This document shows positions 18,317 to 27,625 of a stretch of DNA of 64,000 nt, piece after piece. Within the stretch, counting starts at the first letter, position 1, and every line of letters begins with the position of its first letter. This DNA comes from Aureispira sp963837355. GTDB taxonomy: Bacteria > Bacteroidota > Bacteroidia > Chitinophagales > Saprospiraceae. The notes under the pieces are model-generated. The model was not told where the DNA came from. It was given only the letters and a program-made list of their open reading frames with translations, and made no database searches. A program made the translations under genes and the position numbers. Location: contig CAWIMY010000010.1 in assembly GCA_963837355.1 (NCBI GenBank), positions 186,001 to 250,000 of the forward strand, read 5' to 3'.

Positions 18317-19186
18317 TTAGTAGGTCTTGGTCATGCGATCGGGAATAGCTATAATATAATCGCCCTTGTTGCGGTGTTCTTGATCTAATTTATCAACTTG
18401 ATCTTGTTCTACACTGCTGATGACCACGATGTTGAGATTGGGGTTGAGCTGGCGCAAATACCAAATAATTCCTTCCTTTTTATTAGAATGAAAGCTGCCA
18501 TTAAAGTGCAAAAACAACTCGCCTTCGTTCCAATTCCCATAGATAAAGTGCGCCATAGTAGCATCTTTAACCATCTGTGCTTGGGGGAAGTATTTAGGAT
18601 TAGCCCCGTTGTTGTGCGCCGCGCCCATTTCTAACATTTCTTTGTAGCCACTAATATCGTAATCCTCTTGGATTGGTAAAGGAGCAATAAACACCTTAGA
18701 GTATTCGGGAAGATTTTCTAAGTTTTCTAACCCACTCTGGAAGACGGCAGACGCATAACGGCGCGGCACATTGGTAGCCACAAAGCTCAGGTTATTCTCT
18801 TTGGCAAAGGACACCAAGGGTTTGTAGTCTGTTTGATAATTGGGCCACAAACGCGCTTCTTGCTCAAAGTTTTTCTCCGAAATAAAACCGAGAAAGTATT
18901 CATTGATTAACAATTGGTTATCAGATTCTAACATTTCTGCTCCCATCACCAAATTTTGGTCTTCTTGAGTGTACAAATCTCTAGCCACTTCCAATTCTAA
19001 CCAATGGCAAATAGGGTTGTTGTGCAATTCTCCAAAGAAGACAATGTCCGCCTCTTGTAGATCGTTGAGCATTTTATTGTAGGTAACCTCTTTTCCCTTT
19101 TGGTTATAAATAGCATAGGCTTTTGGTTGAGCCAATAGAGCCGTAGAACATAGAAAAGAGCAAAGGAGGAGGCAAAGAATACGCAT
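18317..19186 (-). CDS. ChaN-like protein (haem-binding uptake, Tiki superfamily)
   Basis: A 289-residue exported protein with a signal peptide (RILCLLLCSFLCSTALLAQ). The core has the family signatures IVFFGELHNNPICHWLE at about 50-66, an invariant glutamate-x-histidine in GELH, EMLESDNQ, and FNGSFHSNKKEG near the C-terminus, which carries the second histidine. ChaN of Campylobacter is a haem-binding, iron-regulated lipoprotein; many relatives share this fold with the Tiki proteases. There is no lipobox, so this one is periplasmic or secreted. It stands alone, divergent from gyrA across about 520 bases. Confidence 0.85.
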   Translation of the reverse strand: MRILCLLLCSFLCSTALLAQPKAYAIYNQKGKEVTYNKMLNDLQEADIVFFGELHNNPICHWLELEVARDLYTQEDQNLVMGAEMLESDNQLLINEYFLGFISEKNFEQEARLWPNYQTDYKPLVSFAKENNLSFVATNVPRRYASAVFQSGLENLENLPEYSKVFIAPLPIQEDYDISGYKEMLEMGAAHNNGANPKYFPQAQMVKDATMAHFIYGNWNEGELFLHFNGSFHSNKKEGIIWYLRQLNPNLNIVVISSVEQDQVDKLDQEHRNKGDYIIAIPDRMTKTY

Positions 19187-19641
19187 ATAATGAGAATTTA
19201 CGATAAGGAATAATAATAAACGCTAAGGTAGAGCTTAGGCGTAGTAATGCCAAGATACAACGAATTATTAACAAAAAACAAGCCTTTCTAGGTGTGCCTA
19301 CTCTGGCAGGTTGTTGGGGAGTCAAGTCTTTCTGCGTTGGCCGTTGCCTCGCTATTCGGTTCCTTTTTTAGAATATCCTCTTATCAACCTCATTTAAAAC
19401 TTTATGACATGCTAGGGTGGAATAGAATAAACAGCCGCTATTTCTACTTAAAAGATAACGGTCACTGTTTTGGCTATCTAACGTATTTTTGAGTGGATTA
19501 GAGCGTCAATGAGAGCCTTGTTTAGCACAATTTTCACAACTTAAAAGAAGGCGATTATAAAAAATTCGTAAGACACTGTTGTTCAGCTATTTGATTGTTG
19601 TTCTTGTTGTATAATAATTAGGCAGAACCCTATTTTTTTTG

Positions 19642-19649
19642 TATCTTTG
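19642..19649 (+). promoter_or_regulatory. Candidate -7 box for gyrA
   Basis: TATCTTTG fits the Bacteroidota TAnnTTTG consensus and lies 62 bases before the gyrA ATG. A well-spaced TTG box is not clear. The rest of the 19187-19710 gap is A/T-rich and holds no gene I can support. Confidence 0.55.
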
Positions 19650-19710
19650 TCAAGTTGTTTACACCGACACAAAAGTGTGCTCGTTATTAGAAAAAAACAA
19701 AGCAAATAAT

Positions 19711-22338
19711 ATGGATTCAACCCAAAAAATAATACCGATAAATATTGAGGATGAAATGAAATCGGCTTACATAGATTACTCTATGTCCGTGATTGTTTCT
19801 AGAGCCTTGCCCGACGTTAGAGATGGGTTAAAACCCGTACATCGCCGCGTGCTTTATGGCATGTCTCAATTGGGATTAACGGCTTCTAAAAGCCATAAAA
19901 AATCCGCGCGTATTGTAGGAGAGGTTTTGGGAAAGTATCACCCACACGGTGATTCATCAGTTTATGATACGATGGTGCGTATGGCACAGCCTTGGTCGTT
20001 GCGCTATCCGTTAGTCGATGGACAAGGTAACTTTGGTTCGATTGATGGCGATAGCCCTGCGGCTATGCGTTATACAGAGGCACGTCTGGAGCGAGTTAGT
20101 AACGAGTTGCTAGCCGACTTGGGTAAAGATACCGTTAAATTCCAGTTTAACTTTGACGACACCTTACAAGAGCCTACCGTACTCCCTACTAAATTGCCCA
20201 ACTTGTTGGTCAATGGTACTTCTGGTATTGCGGTAGGTATGGCTACCAATATGTTGCCCCACAACCTAACGGAAGTGATCAATGGTATTTTGGCCTACAT
20301 TGAGGATCAAGATATTACGATTGAAGGGTTGATGGAATACATCAAAGCCCCTGACTTTCCAACTGGCGGTACTATTTATGGTACAGAAGGCGTGGCGCAA
20401 GCAATGGCGACTGGGCGAGGTCGGGTAGTGGTTCGGGCTAAGTCTGAAATTGAGGTCACTAAGACAGGTAAGGAGCGTATTATTGTTACAGAGATTCCTT
20501 ACCAAGTCAATAAGGCCAGTTTGATTATGCAAATTGCCGACTTAGTCAACTCTAAGAAGGTAGAGGGCATTTCGGACTTGCGCGATGAGTCGGATCGTCG
20601 TGGAATGCGCATTGTCATTGAGATCAAACGCGATGTGAGCCCTAATGTCGTCTTGAGTAAGTTGTTTAAATACAGCCGCCTTCAGTCGTCTTTTGGAGTA
20701 AATAACATTTGCTTGGTCGATGGCCGTCCAGAGTTATTGAATGTCAAACAAATCATCAGTGAGTTTGTAAAGTTCCGGTTGGAGGTCATTTACAAACGTG
20801 CTGTATACGATCAGAACAAAGCGAAGCGCCGTGCCCACATCTTACAGGGGTTGTTAGCAGCCTTGGATCGCTTGGACGAAATTATTACGTTGATTCGCGC
20901 CTCTCAGAATGGCGAAGAAGCCAAAGAGGGCTTGATGGCATTTGATTTTACGCCACAGGGGGATGCTCTAGACAGCTTTTTGGGGCAATATCCCCTTGAC
21001 GGTAATCATTTGTCGGAAGACCAAGCCAAAGCCATCCTAGATATGCGTTTGCAGCGTTTGACAGGTTTGGAGCGTGGTAAATTGGTCGACGAGTACGCCG
21101 AATTAATGTTGATGATTGAGGACTTGCAAGATGTTATTGACAATGAGCCCCGTCGTTATACCATTATTAAAGAAGAACTAACAGAACTGAACGATAAGTT
21201 TGGCGACGAGCGCCGTACAGATATCATGTTTGCCGAAGGGGAAATTAGTATTGAGGATATGATTGAGAATGAGCAAGTGGTGGTGACCATTTCTCACTTA
21301 GGTTACATCAAACGTACGCCTGTTTCAGAATACCGTACTCAAACCCGAGGAGGGGTTGGAGCCAGTGCGGCCAAGACTCGCGATAAGGATTTTGTAGAGC
21401 ATATATTTGTAACCAATACCCACAATTATTTGCTACTCTTTACCGCACAAGGCCGCTGCCATTGGTTGCGCGTCTACGAAGTACCTAAAGGTGCCAAAGC
21501 CTCTAAAGGTCGTGCCATTCAGAACTTGTTGCAATTACAAGGCAGTGACACGATTAAGGCATACATTCCAATCGAAGACTTGAAAGACGAAGAATTCTTG
21601 AAGTCGCACAACTTGATTTTTGCTACGAAAAAAGGAATTGTCAAGAAAACCGATATTACCGCGTATTCGCGTCCTCGTACCAATGGGGTAAATGCTTTGA
21701 CGATTCGCGAAGACGATGAATTGTTAGAAGTAAAACTAACGGACGGTAACAACCACATCATTCTAGCAACTAGCGAAGGGAAAGCCATTCGTTTTAGCGA
21801 GCAAGATGTGCGCGAAATGGGGCGTTCGGCAACAGGTGTTCGGGGAATCAAAATGAAAAATCCCGATGATTTTGTAGTTGGTATGATTTGCGTCACGGAA
21901 GACGGGCACAAGAAAGTATTAACCATTGCCGAGAACGGTATTGGTAAACAAACCGAATTGGAAGAATACTCGCCTCAGAATCGTGGTGGAATGGGGGTAA
22001 AAACCATCAAAGTAACCAAGAAAACGGGTAAGTTGATTGCAATTAAAGCAACAACGGAAAACGATGATTTGGTGATTATTAACCGCTCTGGCCTGACGAT
22101 CCGCTTGGCAGTAAAAAATGTCCCTACGACAGGACGCGCTACGCAAGGAGTAAAACTTATCAACCTACGCAAAAACGATGCAATTGCTGATGTTGGGTTG
22201 ATTATTGATGGCCAATTGGAACAAGTAGAGGAAGACCTAGAGATGGAAGGGGATGCGTTACAGCTCCATCCTGAAGGGGAAGCGGGGACTACTGTTGATC
22301 CAGTGACGGACGATGAAAATATAGACGAAGAGGAATAG
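19711..22338 (+). CDS. gyrA: DNA gyrase subunit A
   Basis: An 875-residue topoisomerase subunit that cleaves and religates DNA as part of the A2B2 gyrase. The N-terminus ALPDVRDGLKPVHRRVLYGM, the winged-helix region HPHGDSSVYDTMVRMAQP and the active-site Y121 in AAMRYTEARL are intact. The positions matching E. coli Ser83 and Asp87 are Ser82 and Asp86, the quinolone-sensitive residues. The C-terminal beta-pinwheel has the GyrA box as QTRGGVG and repeated blades; the tail is acidic (DDENIDEEE). An in-frame ATG region 72 bases upstream exists, but 19711 gives the family N-terminus. GyrB is not in the window. Confidence 0.98.
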   Translation: MDSTQKIIPINIEDEMKSAYIDYSMSVIVSRALPDVRDGLKPVHRRVLYGMSQLGLTASKSHKKSARIVGEVLGKYHPHGDSSVYDTMVRMAQPWSLRYPLVDGQGNFGSIDGDSPAAMRYTEARLERVSNELLADLGKDTVKFQFNFDDTLQEPTVLPTKLPNLLVNGTSGIAVGMATNMLPHNLTEVINGILAYIEDQDITIEGLMEYIKAPDFPTGGTIYGTEGVAQAMATGRGRVVVRAKSEIEVTKTGKERIIVTEIPYQVNKASLIMQIADLVNSKKVEGISDLRDESDRRGMRIVIEIKRDVSPNVVLSKLFKYSRLQSSFGVNNICLVDGRPELLNVKQIISEFVKFRLEVIYKRAVYDQNKAKRRAHILQGLLAALDRLDEIITLIRASQNGEEAKEGLMAFDFTPQGDALDSFLGQYPLDGNHLSEDQAKAILDMRLQRLTGLERGKLVDEYAELMLMIEDLQDVIDNEPRRYTIIKEELTELNDKFGDERRTDIMFAEGEISIEDMIENEQVVVTISHLGYIKRTPVSEYRTQTRGGVGASAAKTRDKDFVEHIFVTNTHNYLLLFTAQGRCHWLRVYEVPKGAKASKGRAIQNLLQLQGSDTIKAYIPIEDLKDEEFLKSHNLIFATKKGIVKKTDITAYSRPRTNGVNALTIREDDELLEVKLTDGNNHIILATSEGKAIRFSEQDVREMGRSATGVRGIKMKNPDDFVVGMICVTEDGHKKVLTIAENGIGKQTELEEYSPQNRGGMGVKTIKVTKKTGKLIAIKATTENDDLVIINRSGLTIRLAVKNVPTTGRATQGVKLINLRKNDAIADVGLIIDGQLEQVEEDLEMEGDALQLHPEGEAGTTVDPVTDDENIDEEE

Positions 22339-22363
22339 ACCTTCTTTTGAATAATAGTTAACT

Positions 22364-22396
22364 AAGCAGCTTCGATGACTATCGGGGCTGCTTTTT
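22364..22396 (+). terminator. gyrA terminator
   Basis: Arms AAGCAGC and GCTGCTT, with an extended G-U-rich upper stem, followed by a run of five T, 25 bases after the gyrA stop. Confidence 0.75.
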
Positions 22397-22656
22397 CATT
22401 GTTACCTTTGTGGGTTAGAATAGGTTCGCGGAGCACTCTATAGGAATAGGGGCGTTTGTATGCGTGTATCTGAAGGCTCATAAAAAAACTACGCCTCAAA
22501 AGCACCAAGAGGAGCAAAAATAGCATCTAACTAAAAGTTAAGTAAAATGAAACTATAGGCTGCTGAAATAGGATGGAGCGGTGCCGACTTTCTTGAGATT
22601 GCTATATCTATTCTAAAAAAAAGTAAGGTGCATAAAAAATGGCAAGGTATTTTCAT

Positions 22657-22664
22657 TATTTTTG
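22657..22664 (+). promoter_or_regulatory. Candidate -7 box for the TPR gene
   Basis: TATTTTTG matches TAnnTTTG about 113 bases upstream of the start. Bases 22397-22656 show no gene. Confidence 0.5.
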
Positions 22665-22776
22665 CACAACAGGCAGCAACAGCTGTTTGAATCAGCGCAA
22701 ATTTATTAAGAAAAGGACTGAGAGTTGAGGGAGTAACCTTTCGCTTTTATTTCATGAAAAAGAACAACAGAACAAG

Positions 22777-24084
22777 ATGAAGAAATTTTTTCTAGGTTTT
22801 TTGGCTTTGGCGAGCGTGGCTACTATGCAAGCACAGAACCCTAAGACGGCTTTGACAAATGCAGCGACCAGCTTAAGCGTATACGACACTGACCCAACCA
22901 ATACAGCAGAATTAGAAAAGGCAAAAACAGATATTGATTTTGCAGCAGGACATGAAAAAACAATGGATGATCCTAAAGTTTGGCGGTTCAAAGGTAAGAT
23001 TTACAATCGAGTAGCCTTCAACAATGAGTTGAAGGGCAAAAACAAAGATGCAGGCTTACAAGCCTTACAGGCTTTTGACAAGGCTTGGGATTTAGAAGTG
23101 GCAAAATTGGAAGAAAAAGGCAAAGACATTTCTAAATTGCCTGCTAAAGCAGAATTTCAAAGTGGCTACGAAGCCTCTGCCCGTGCTTTGTATAATGGAG
23201 GGGCGGAAGCCTACAATACAGAAGACTATGAATTGGCCTACAATTCTTTTGTCGGTATTTTGGGAATCACTCCTAAGGTAAAAGAGGGTTTGGCTAAGAA
23301 ACCTGTCAATTTGATCACGGTTAACAAAATCAACATGGAGCAAGAAGCGGCTCGTTTGGGAGGAATGGCAGCCGTTCAATTGAACAAACCAGAGGAAGCA
23401 GAGCGCTTGTTATTGCCTTTATTAGAAGGTAAAAAAGTAGATGAGCAGTACATTCCTACTACTTACAGCATGTTGTCAGGAGCTTACCAAAAAGCGGGCA
23501 ACATGAGCAAAGCCAAGGATATTTTGGCTAAAGCCCGTAAATTGTATCCTGCCGATCAAAGTTTGCTAATCGCCGAAATCAACATTGCTTTGTCAGAAGG
23601 TAAGTTGAAGGAATTGGAAGGCAAATTGAAGCAAGCAGTAGAAGCAGATAAAGAGAACGTAGAATTGCACTTTGTTTTGGGTAATGTCTATGATGGTATT
23701 TTTAGAGAGAAACTAGAAGCAGGCGAGAGTGCTGTAGCAGAGGATTTCTTCAAAAAAGCCGTTAATTGGTATTCTAAAGCCGCAGAAATTGATACGAAAC
23801 ACTTCAATTCTCTATACAGTTTGGGAGCGTTGCATGTCAACTATTCAAACTCTTTTGCTAAGGCAATGAATGAGATTACCAATATGAAAGATCCTAAGTA
23901 CAAAGAGTTGGATGCTGCTTACAACCAATTGTTAGACAAAGGCTTGGTACATTTGCTTAATGCAGAGAAAATCCAAGGAGATGATATTGGAGTAGCAATC
24001 GCTTTGAAAGAGGTGTACAGCCGCAAAAACGATGAAAATAACTACATGAAATACAAAGCTAAAGTAGAGCGTTTGCAAAAATAA
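22777..24084 (+). CDS. Exported TPR-repeat protein
   Basis: A 435-residue protein with a signal peptide (KKFFLGFLALASVATMQAQ) and lysine-rich helical repeats. Tetratricopeptide units are visible at about 135-165 (YNGGAEAYNTEDYELAYNSF), 190-260, and 285-350 (AVNWYSKAAEIDTKHFNSLYSLGALHVN). TPR repeats mediate protein contacts; no enzymatic domain is present. Proteins of this length and layout are common and abundant in Bacteroidota envelopes, function unknown. The gene stands alone, with a promoter box upstream and a strong terminator downstream. Confidence 0.85.
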   Translation: MKKFFLGFLALASVATMQAQNPKTALTNAATSLSVYDTDPTNTAELEKAKTDIDFAAGHEKTMDDPKVWRFKGKIYNRVAFNNELKGKNKDAGLQALQAFDKAWDLEVAKLEEKGKDISKLPAKAEFQSGYEASARALYNGGAEAYNTEDYELAYNSFVGILGITPKVKEGLAKKPVNLITVNKINMEQEAARLGGMAAVQLNKPEEAERLLLPLLEGKKVDEQYIPTTYSMLSGAYQKAGNMSKAKDILAKARKLYPADQSLLIAEINIALSEGKLKELEGKLKQAVEADKENVELHFVLGNVYDGIFREKLEAGESAVAEDFFKKAVNWYSKAAEIDTKHFNSLYSLGALHVNYSNSFAKAMNEITNMKDPKYKELDAAYNQLLDKGLVHLLNAEKIQGDDIGVAIALKEVYSRKNDENNYMKYKAKVERLQK

Positions 24085-24109
24085 GCACCGCACAAGTTTT
24101 TAGCCTTAC

Positions 24110-24150
24110 AAATGCCTTTCCAAGTAGCTTGGAAAGGCATTTGTTTTTTT
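24110..24150 (+). terminator. Strong rho-independent terminator
   Basis: A 15-bp stem (AAATGCCTTTCCAAG) with a TAG loop, followed by a T-rich tract ending in seven T, 25 bases after the TPR gene. Confidence 0.9.
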
Positions 24151-24550
24151 AAGCAGCTAATTTTCAAGATATTGTGCTAAAAAGGCGTTTAGCAGTTTGA
24201 ATGAGCTAGTTTATTGAAGCAAAAAAGCACTTGATCGCAGTCTAGTAAACGATTCTGAGGCGCATAGATTTTTTTTGCTAGAGGATTGTACATTCTATAG
24301 GCGTGAAAAGCGCCAGCCGCTGGAAGTTTTGGGGGAGTTGCATTTTAGCAGGTAGTTGGTTTAAGGAAACTCGCAGTCGAAAATACTCTTGGGCAACTTG
24401 TATCGGGCTATTTCAGGAACTCGTGTTAGAAGAAGTTTTACACCCTAGGGGAGTCATTTTTTCGAGAGAGCTTTGTTTTACGAATCTCTACTTAACATAA
24501 CGTTAATTATGGGCAAAATAGGCTAGAAAGCTCAAAATAGGGGTTTTGTC
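24151..24550. other. Gene-poor gap
   Basis: About 400 bases before the minus-strand lipoprotein gene. A plus-strand frame of 65 codons (24303-24500) has no family pattern and no ribosome site. I see nothing to annotate. Confidence 0.5.
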
Positions 24551-25243
24551 TCATTTAAAGAAGATATGCCCGTTTTCAGAAAGGGTTGTCCATAATTCCT
24601 GTACGTCCTTAGTGTCAATACTTTCGGTAAGGTGATGGAGTTTTATAAAGCTGCTATCGTTGCCTTTAAATTTTATCAGGGACTCTTTTCCTCGTTCTCC
24701 TTTTTTAGGGCTACACCAATCTGCTTCGTACCGATATCGCACACTAAACGTATCTAGCGCAAACGCGAGCAATTCGCTTTCCCAGACTGCATCGGCACAG
24801 CCTCCTAATTTATAGGTTGCATAATGAAGCTGCTTGTTAAGTATTATAGGATAAATTTCTCTAGAATGCCCATAATCGAAGAAGATTTGGTAAGCAGTAT
24901 CGTGTAATAACAACACATAAGCACCTATTTCATCCGCTGCAAAGCTTAGAATAACATCGTTGATGCCGTCTTCATTTAAGTCCGCAATATGGTACTTGTA
25001 CAGTGAACCCTTGGTAATCGTAACCGTATCTAATAAGCCTATTGCCGGCCTACTAATTACTAGCTCAGAGGACTCTCCCACCATACTATCCGTACTATAA
25101 ATAGTCAAGGCAAAGCCACTAATTATCGTATCCAACATTCCAGCCGATTCAAATGCATAGATTGTTGGCAATTTGGGTTTCCCTGAACAGGCATAAAGTG
25201 TTAATAAAGAGAGCGTTAAAGCTACTTTTAGAACGTGATACAT
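24551..25243 (-). CDS. Hypothetical lipoprotein with VCBS/FG-GAP-like element
   Basis: A 230-residue lipoprotein: a short signal peptide ends in the lipobox LYAC, with Cys19 as the acylation site, so it is membrane-anchored. The middle contains IADLNEDGINDVILSF, a DxNxDGxxD calcium-loop element typical of FG-GAP/VCBS repeats and of dockerin-like loops. No other domain is recognised. It stands alone and is divergent from the sterol reductase gene. Confidence 0.7.
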   Translation of the reverse strand: MYHVLKVALTLSLLTLYACSGKPKLPTIYAFESAGMLDTIISGFALTIYSTDSMVGESSELVISRPAIGLLDTVTITKGSLYKYHIADLNEDGINDVILSFAADEIGAYVLLLHDTAYQIFFDYGHSREIYPIILNKQLHYATYKLGGCADAVWESELLAFALDTFSVRYRYEADWCSPKKGERGKESLIKFKGNDSSFIKLHHLTESIDTKDVQELWTTLSENGHIFFK

Positions 25244-25417
25244 AATCGATTTTTGATTTTAATTTATTGATTTTCAGTTGTTTATACTTGAATTATAAAG
25301 TAAGAATAAGGGGAGTTGATGGCATCACTTTCTTTTCTAAAATAGCGCTATTTAGAGGGGATTCCTTGAAAAAAAGATAGAATTCTCGATACAGCCCTTA
25401 TATTTAGCCCCCTGTAT

Positions 25418-25425
25418 TACTTTTG
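25418..25425 (+). promoter_or_regulatory. Candidate -7 box for the sterol reductase gene
   Basis: TACTTTTG matches TAnnTTTG and ends 33 bases before the ATG at 25459. It overlaps an in-frame TTG at 25423, which argues against that TTG being the start. Confidence 0.5.
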
Positions 25426-25458
25426 CTCCTTTTCTTATCCGATAAAATTGATCTCCTT

Positions 25459-26547
25459 ATGTTTACTATCGAAAACCTACTTGGTTTCTTTACTCCCAGT
25501 TTTATTTATGCGCTCATTTTTTTGTTGAATGCTCTATTGCCTGGCCGTTGGGTAATTGGCTATGCTACCAAGGAGCATTCAGAGGAAAAGCTGCGTTATC
25601 GGCTCAATGGGTTACTGGTTTTGGTGACAGCGGTGGCCTTATGGGGTGGCTTGTGCTACATTGGTGTTTTGCCATGGGACTGGTTGTATACGGTACGCTG
25701 GTATGCCTTGGGCGGGGCGTGTACGTTTGGGGTGTTGTTTTCACTGATAACCGTTATGCGTTATTCTGCGGTGCGGTCTTCTTTTGCCCTTGATTTTTTT
25801 TTAGGACGGGCAGAGAACCTACAACTTTGGGGTGGGCGGATTGATGCTAAGATGTGGTTGTATTTGGTAGGTGCAGTTTTGTTAGAACTCAACGTATTGA
25901 GTTTTGCAGCGCATCACTATTTATTATATGGAGCGGCTAGCTCACCGGGTATTTTGCTAGCAACTGCGATGCTCAGTTACTTCATTTGCGATTATTTGAC
26001 TTTCGAGGAGGTACATTTGTATACTTACGATTTATTTGCGGAACGAGTTGGCTTTAAGTTGGGCTGGGGCTGTTTGGCATTTTATCCGTTCTTTTATACG
26101 ATTCCTTTGTGGGCAACGGTATCTCTTGCAAATCCTACCCCCTCTAGTGGTTTATTAATCATCGCGGCAGTGGTTTTTCTAAGCGGCTGGAGCTTAGCAA
26201 GGGGGGCTAATATGCAGAAGTATTTCTTCAAACGTGATCCAAGCTATGCATTCTTGGGCATTACGCCTGAGTCCATTAGCGATGGCCAACGCACGCTTTT
26301 GGTCAATGGCTTTTGGGGCTTGAGCCGACACATCAATTATTTGGGAGAAATTGGGATGGCGACAGGAATTGCCTTGGCGGTTGGTCATCCAAGTATGGTT
26401 TGGCCTTGGCTATATCCACTGTATTATGTGCTCTTATTATTTCCACGCCAGTTGGACGACGACCGTCGTTGTGCCTTGAAGTACGGTTCCTTATGGGAGG
26501 CGTACTTGCAGCGTGTTCCCTATCGGATTATTCCTAGGGTATATTAG
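25459..26547 (+). CDS. ERG4/ERG24-family sterol (delta-14 type) reductase
   Basis: A 362-residue integral membrane protein with about nine hydrophobic segments. The C-terminal third has the family hallmarks: RGANMQKYFFKRDP, NGFWGLSRHINYLGEI, PRQLDDDRRCALKYG and the final YLQRVPYRIIPRVY. In eukaryotes and a few bacteria these enzymes use NADPH to reduce the C14=C15 (ERG24, lamin B receptor) or C24(28) (ERG4) double bond of sterols; the ALDFFLGRAENLQL segment near the middle corresponds to the lipid-binding face. No other sterol gene is in the window, so the substrate may be host- or food-derived sterol. Start at 25459, not the TTG in the promoter box. Confidence 0.85.
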   Translation: MFTIENLLGFFTPSFIYALIFLLNALLPGRWVIGYATKEHSEEKLRYRLNGLLVLVTAVALWGGLCYIGVLPWDWLYTVRWYALGGACTFGVLFSLITVMRYSAVRSSFALDFFLGRAENLQLWGGRIDAKMWLYLVGAVLLELNVLSFAAHHYLLYGAASSPGILLATAMLSYFICDYLTFEEVHLYTYDLFAERVGFKLGWGCLAFYPFFYTIPLWATVSLANPTPSSGLLIIAAVVFLSGWSLARGANMQKYFFKRDPSYAFLGITPESISDGQRTLLVNGFWGLSRHINYLGEIGMATGIALAVGHPSMVWPWLYPLYYVLLLFPRQLDDDRRCALKYGSLWEAYLQRVPYRIIPRVY

Positions 26548-26714
26548 AAAAATTTGGGAATAAAAGTATGATAAAAACGTCCGCGCTTCGGTATCAGGGT
26601 CTAGGTGTAATAATAGGCCTCGTTGGTAGGCACGGGGGTGTTGGGTATTGTTTTGAATGGGAGTCACTTTTGGGTCACTTTGTTCCTGAGCGCTTTGCTT
26701 AGCATAGAAAGGAT

Positions 26715-26747
26715 AAAAAGCCCTCTACACAGCGTAGAGGGCTTTTT
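26715..26747. terminator. Rho-independent terminator
   Basis: Stem AAAAAGCCCTCTAC with its complement and a T-run on the plus strand; A-rich on the other side so it may also stop minus-strand transcription from 26848. Bases 26548-26714 show no gene. Confidence 0.8.
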
Positions 26748-26847
26748 TGTTACTAATAGCGCCGTTTTTTTCATTGTTAGGACGTGTTTTTCCATTAGCA
26801 GATTACACAAGACGGGTTGTGTAATCTGCCGCTTTGAAACGTTTATT

Positions 26848-27493
26848 CTACTCGTGTACTTTTAGTTGTAGAGGACTATGTGCTTTAGCGCTGATATTTT
26901 GTATAATGGCTCCAACATCATCGGCATCGATGGATTTGGCTACAAAAACAACCCTATAATTGTCGCTTACCTTATCATAAGTACTTTCTATGTCGATTCG
27001 AAAATCAATAGATGATTTTCGAGGATTTTTGGTAATGCCCACCTCTGCGCCGACCACTAGAGAGGCCGACACGGCGGTCGAAATAGGAGGATGAGTGGTA
27101 GCGCGCATCTAGTAAGGCGGAAACAAATTCATCCAAATTAGGCGCATTGGTAAAAAAGTCTACGATGGCTTGTTCTACCCCACTTTTTGCCTGCGGGTGC
27201 AGTATCGTGGTACGCCAAATAGTTTGCACAAAGGTCTCTGTTTGTATGGAAGTGATGGCTTGCTTCCAAGCTTGCTTAAGCACCTCGAAACTAATTACTC
27301 GCTCCTTAGGCAACTTATTAATCAACGCTTCCAAGAAAACCGTTCCTGCCTGCTCTCCATTGACTTTGAAGTCTAAAGGTGCTTCCAGTTGCTTGGCTAG
27401 CTTCTTCACATCCACTTTAAAATCTCTACTGTTCAATTTGTCCTCGCAGCGGCTCACCATTTGTACAATACAACCATAACCCACACCACGCAT
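26848..27493 (-). pseudogene. Hypothetical gene split by a frameshift
   Basis: Two minus-strand frames overlap at 27005-27108. The upstream part (from ATG at 27493) reads as a helical protein to about LDEFVSALLDARYHSS; the downstream part, in the next frame, reads sensibly from about SASLVVGAEVGITKNP to a stop at 26848. Read together they give a single protein of about 215 residues, with the switch in roughly 27060-27105. The family is not recognised: the first part is helical and lysine-rich, the second a beta-type domain. A real one-base indel is the simplest reading; two separate overlapping genes are less likely. Confidence 0.5.
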
Positions 27494-27625
27494 TGGTTAG
27501 ACGGATGACTACCGAAAATGACCAATAAATTGTATAACACTAAAGCAAATGGGCTATCTTTATAGCGTACAAAATTTTAACTACTTTTGAGAGCTATTCA
27601 TATCTCTATTAAAATCTAAATTATT

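Noticed and set aside
19292..19492. 66-codon plus-strand frame upstream of gyrA
   Set aside because: It lies in the divergent promoter region with no family features.
19930..20010. Quinolone-resistance mutations in gyrA
   Set aside because: Positions equivalent to Ser83 and Asp87 are the wild-type residues.
24303..24500. 65-codon plus-strand frame
   Set aside because: No ribosome site, no family pattern, cysteine/tryptophan-rich chance-like composition.
25423..25458. TTG at 25423 as start of the sterol reductase
   Set aside because: It is part of a good TAnnTTTG promoter box and the added residues have no family match.
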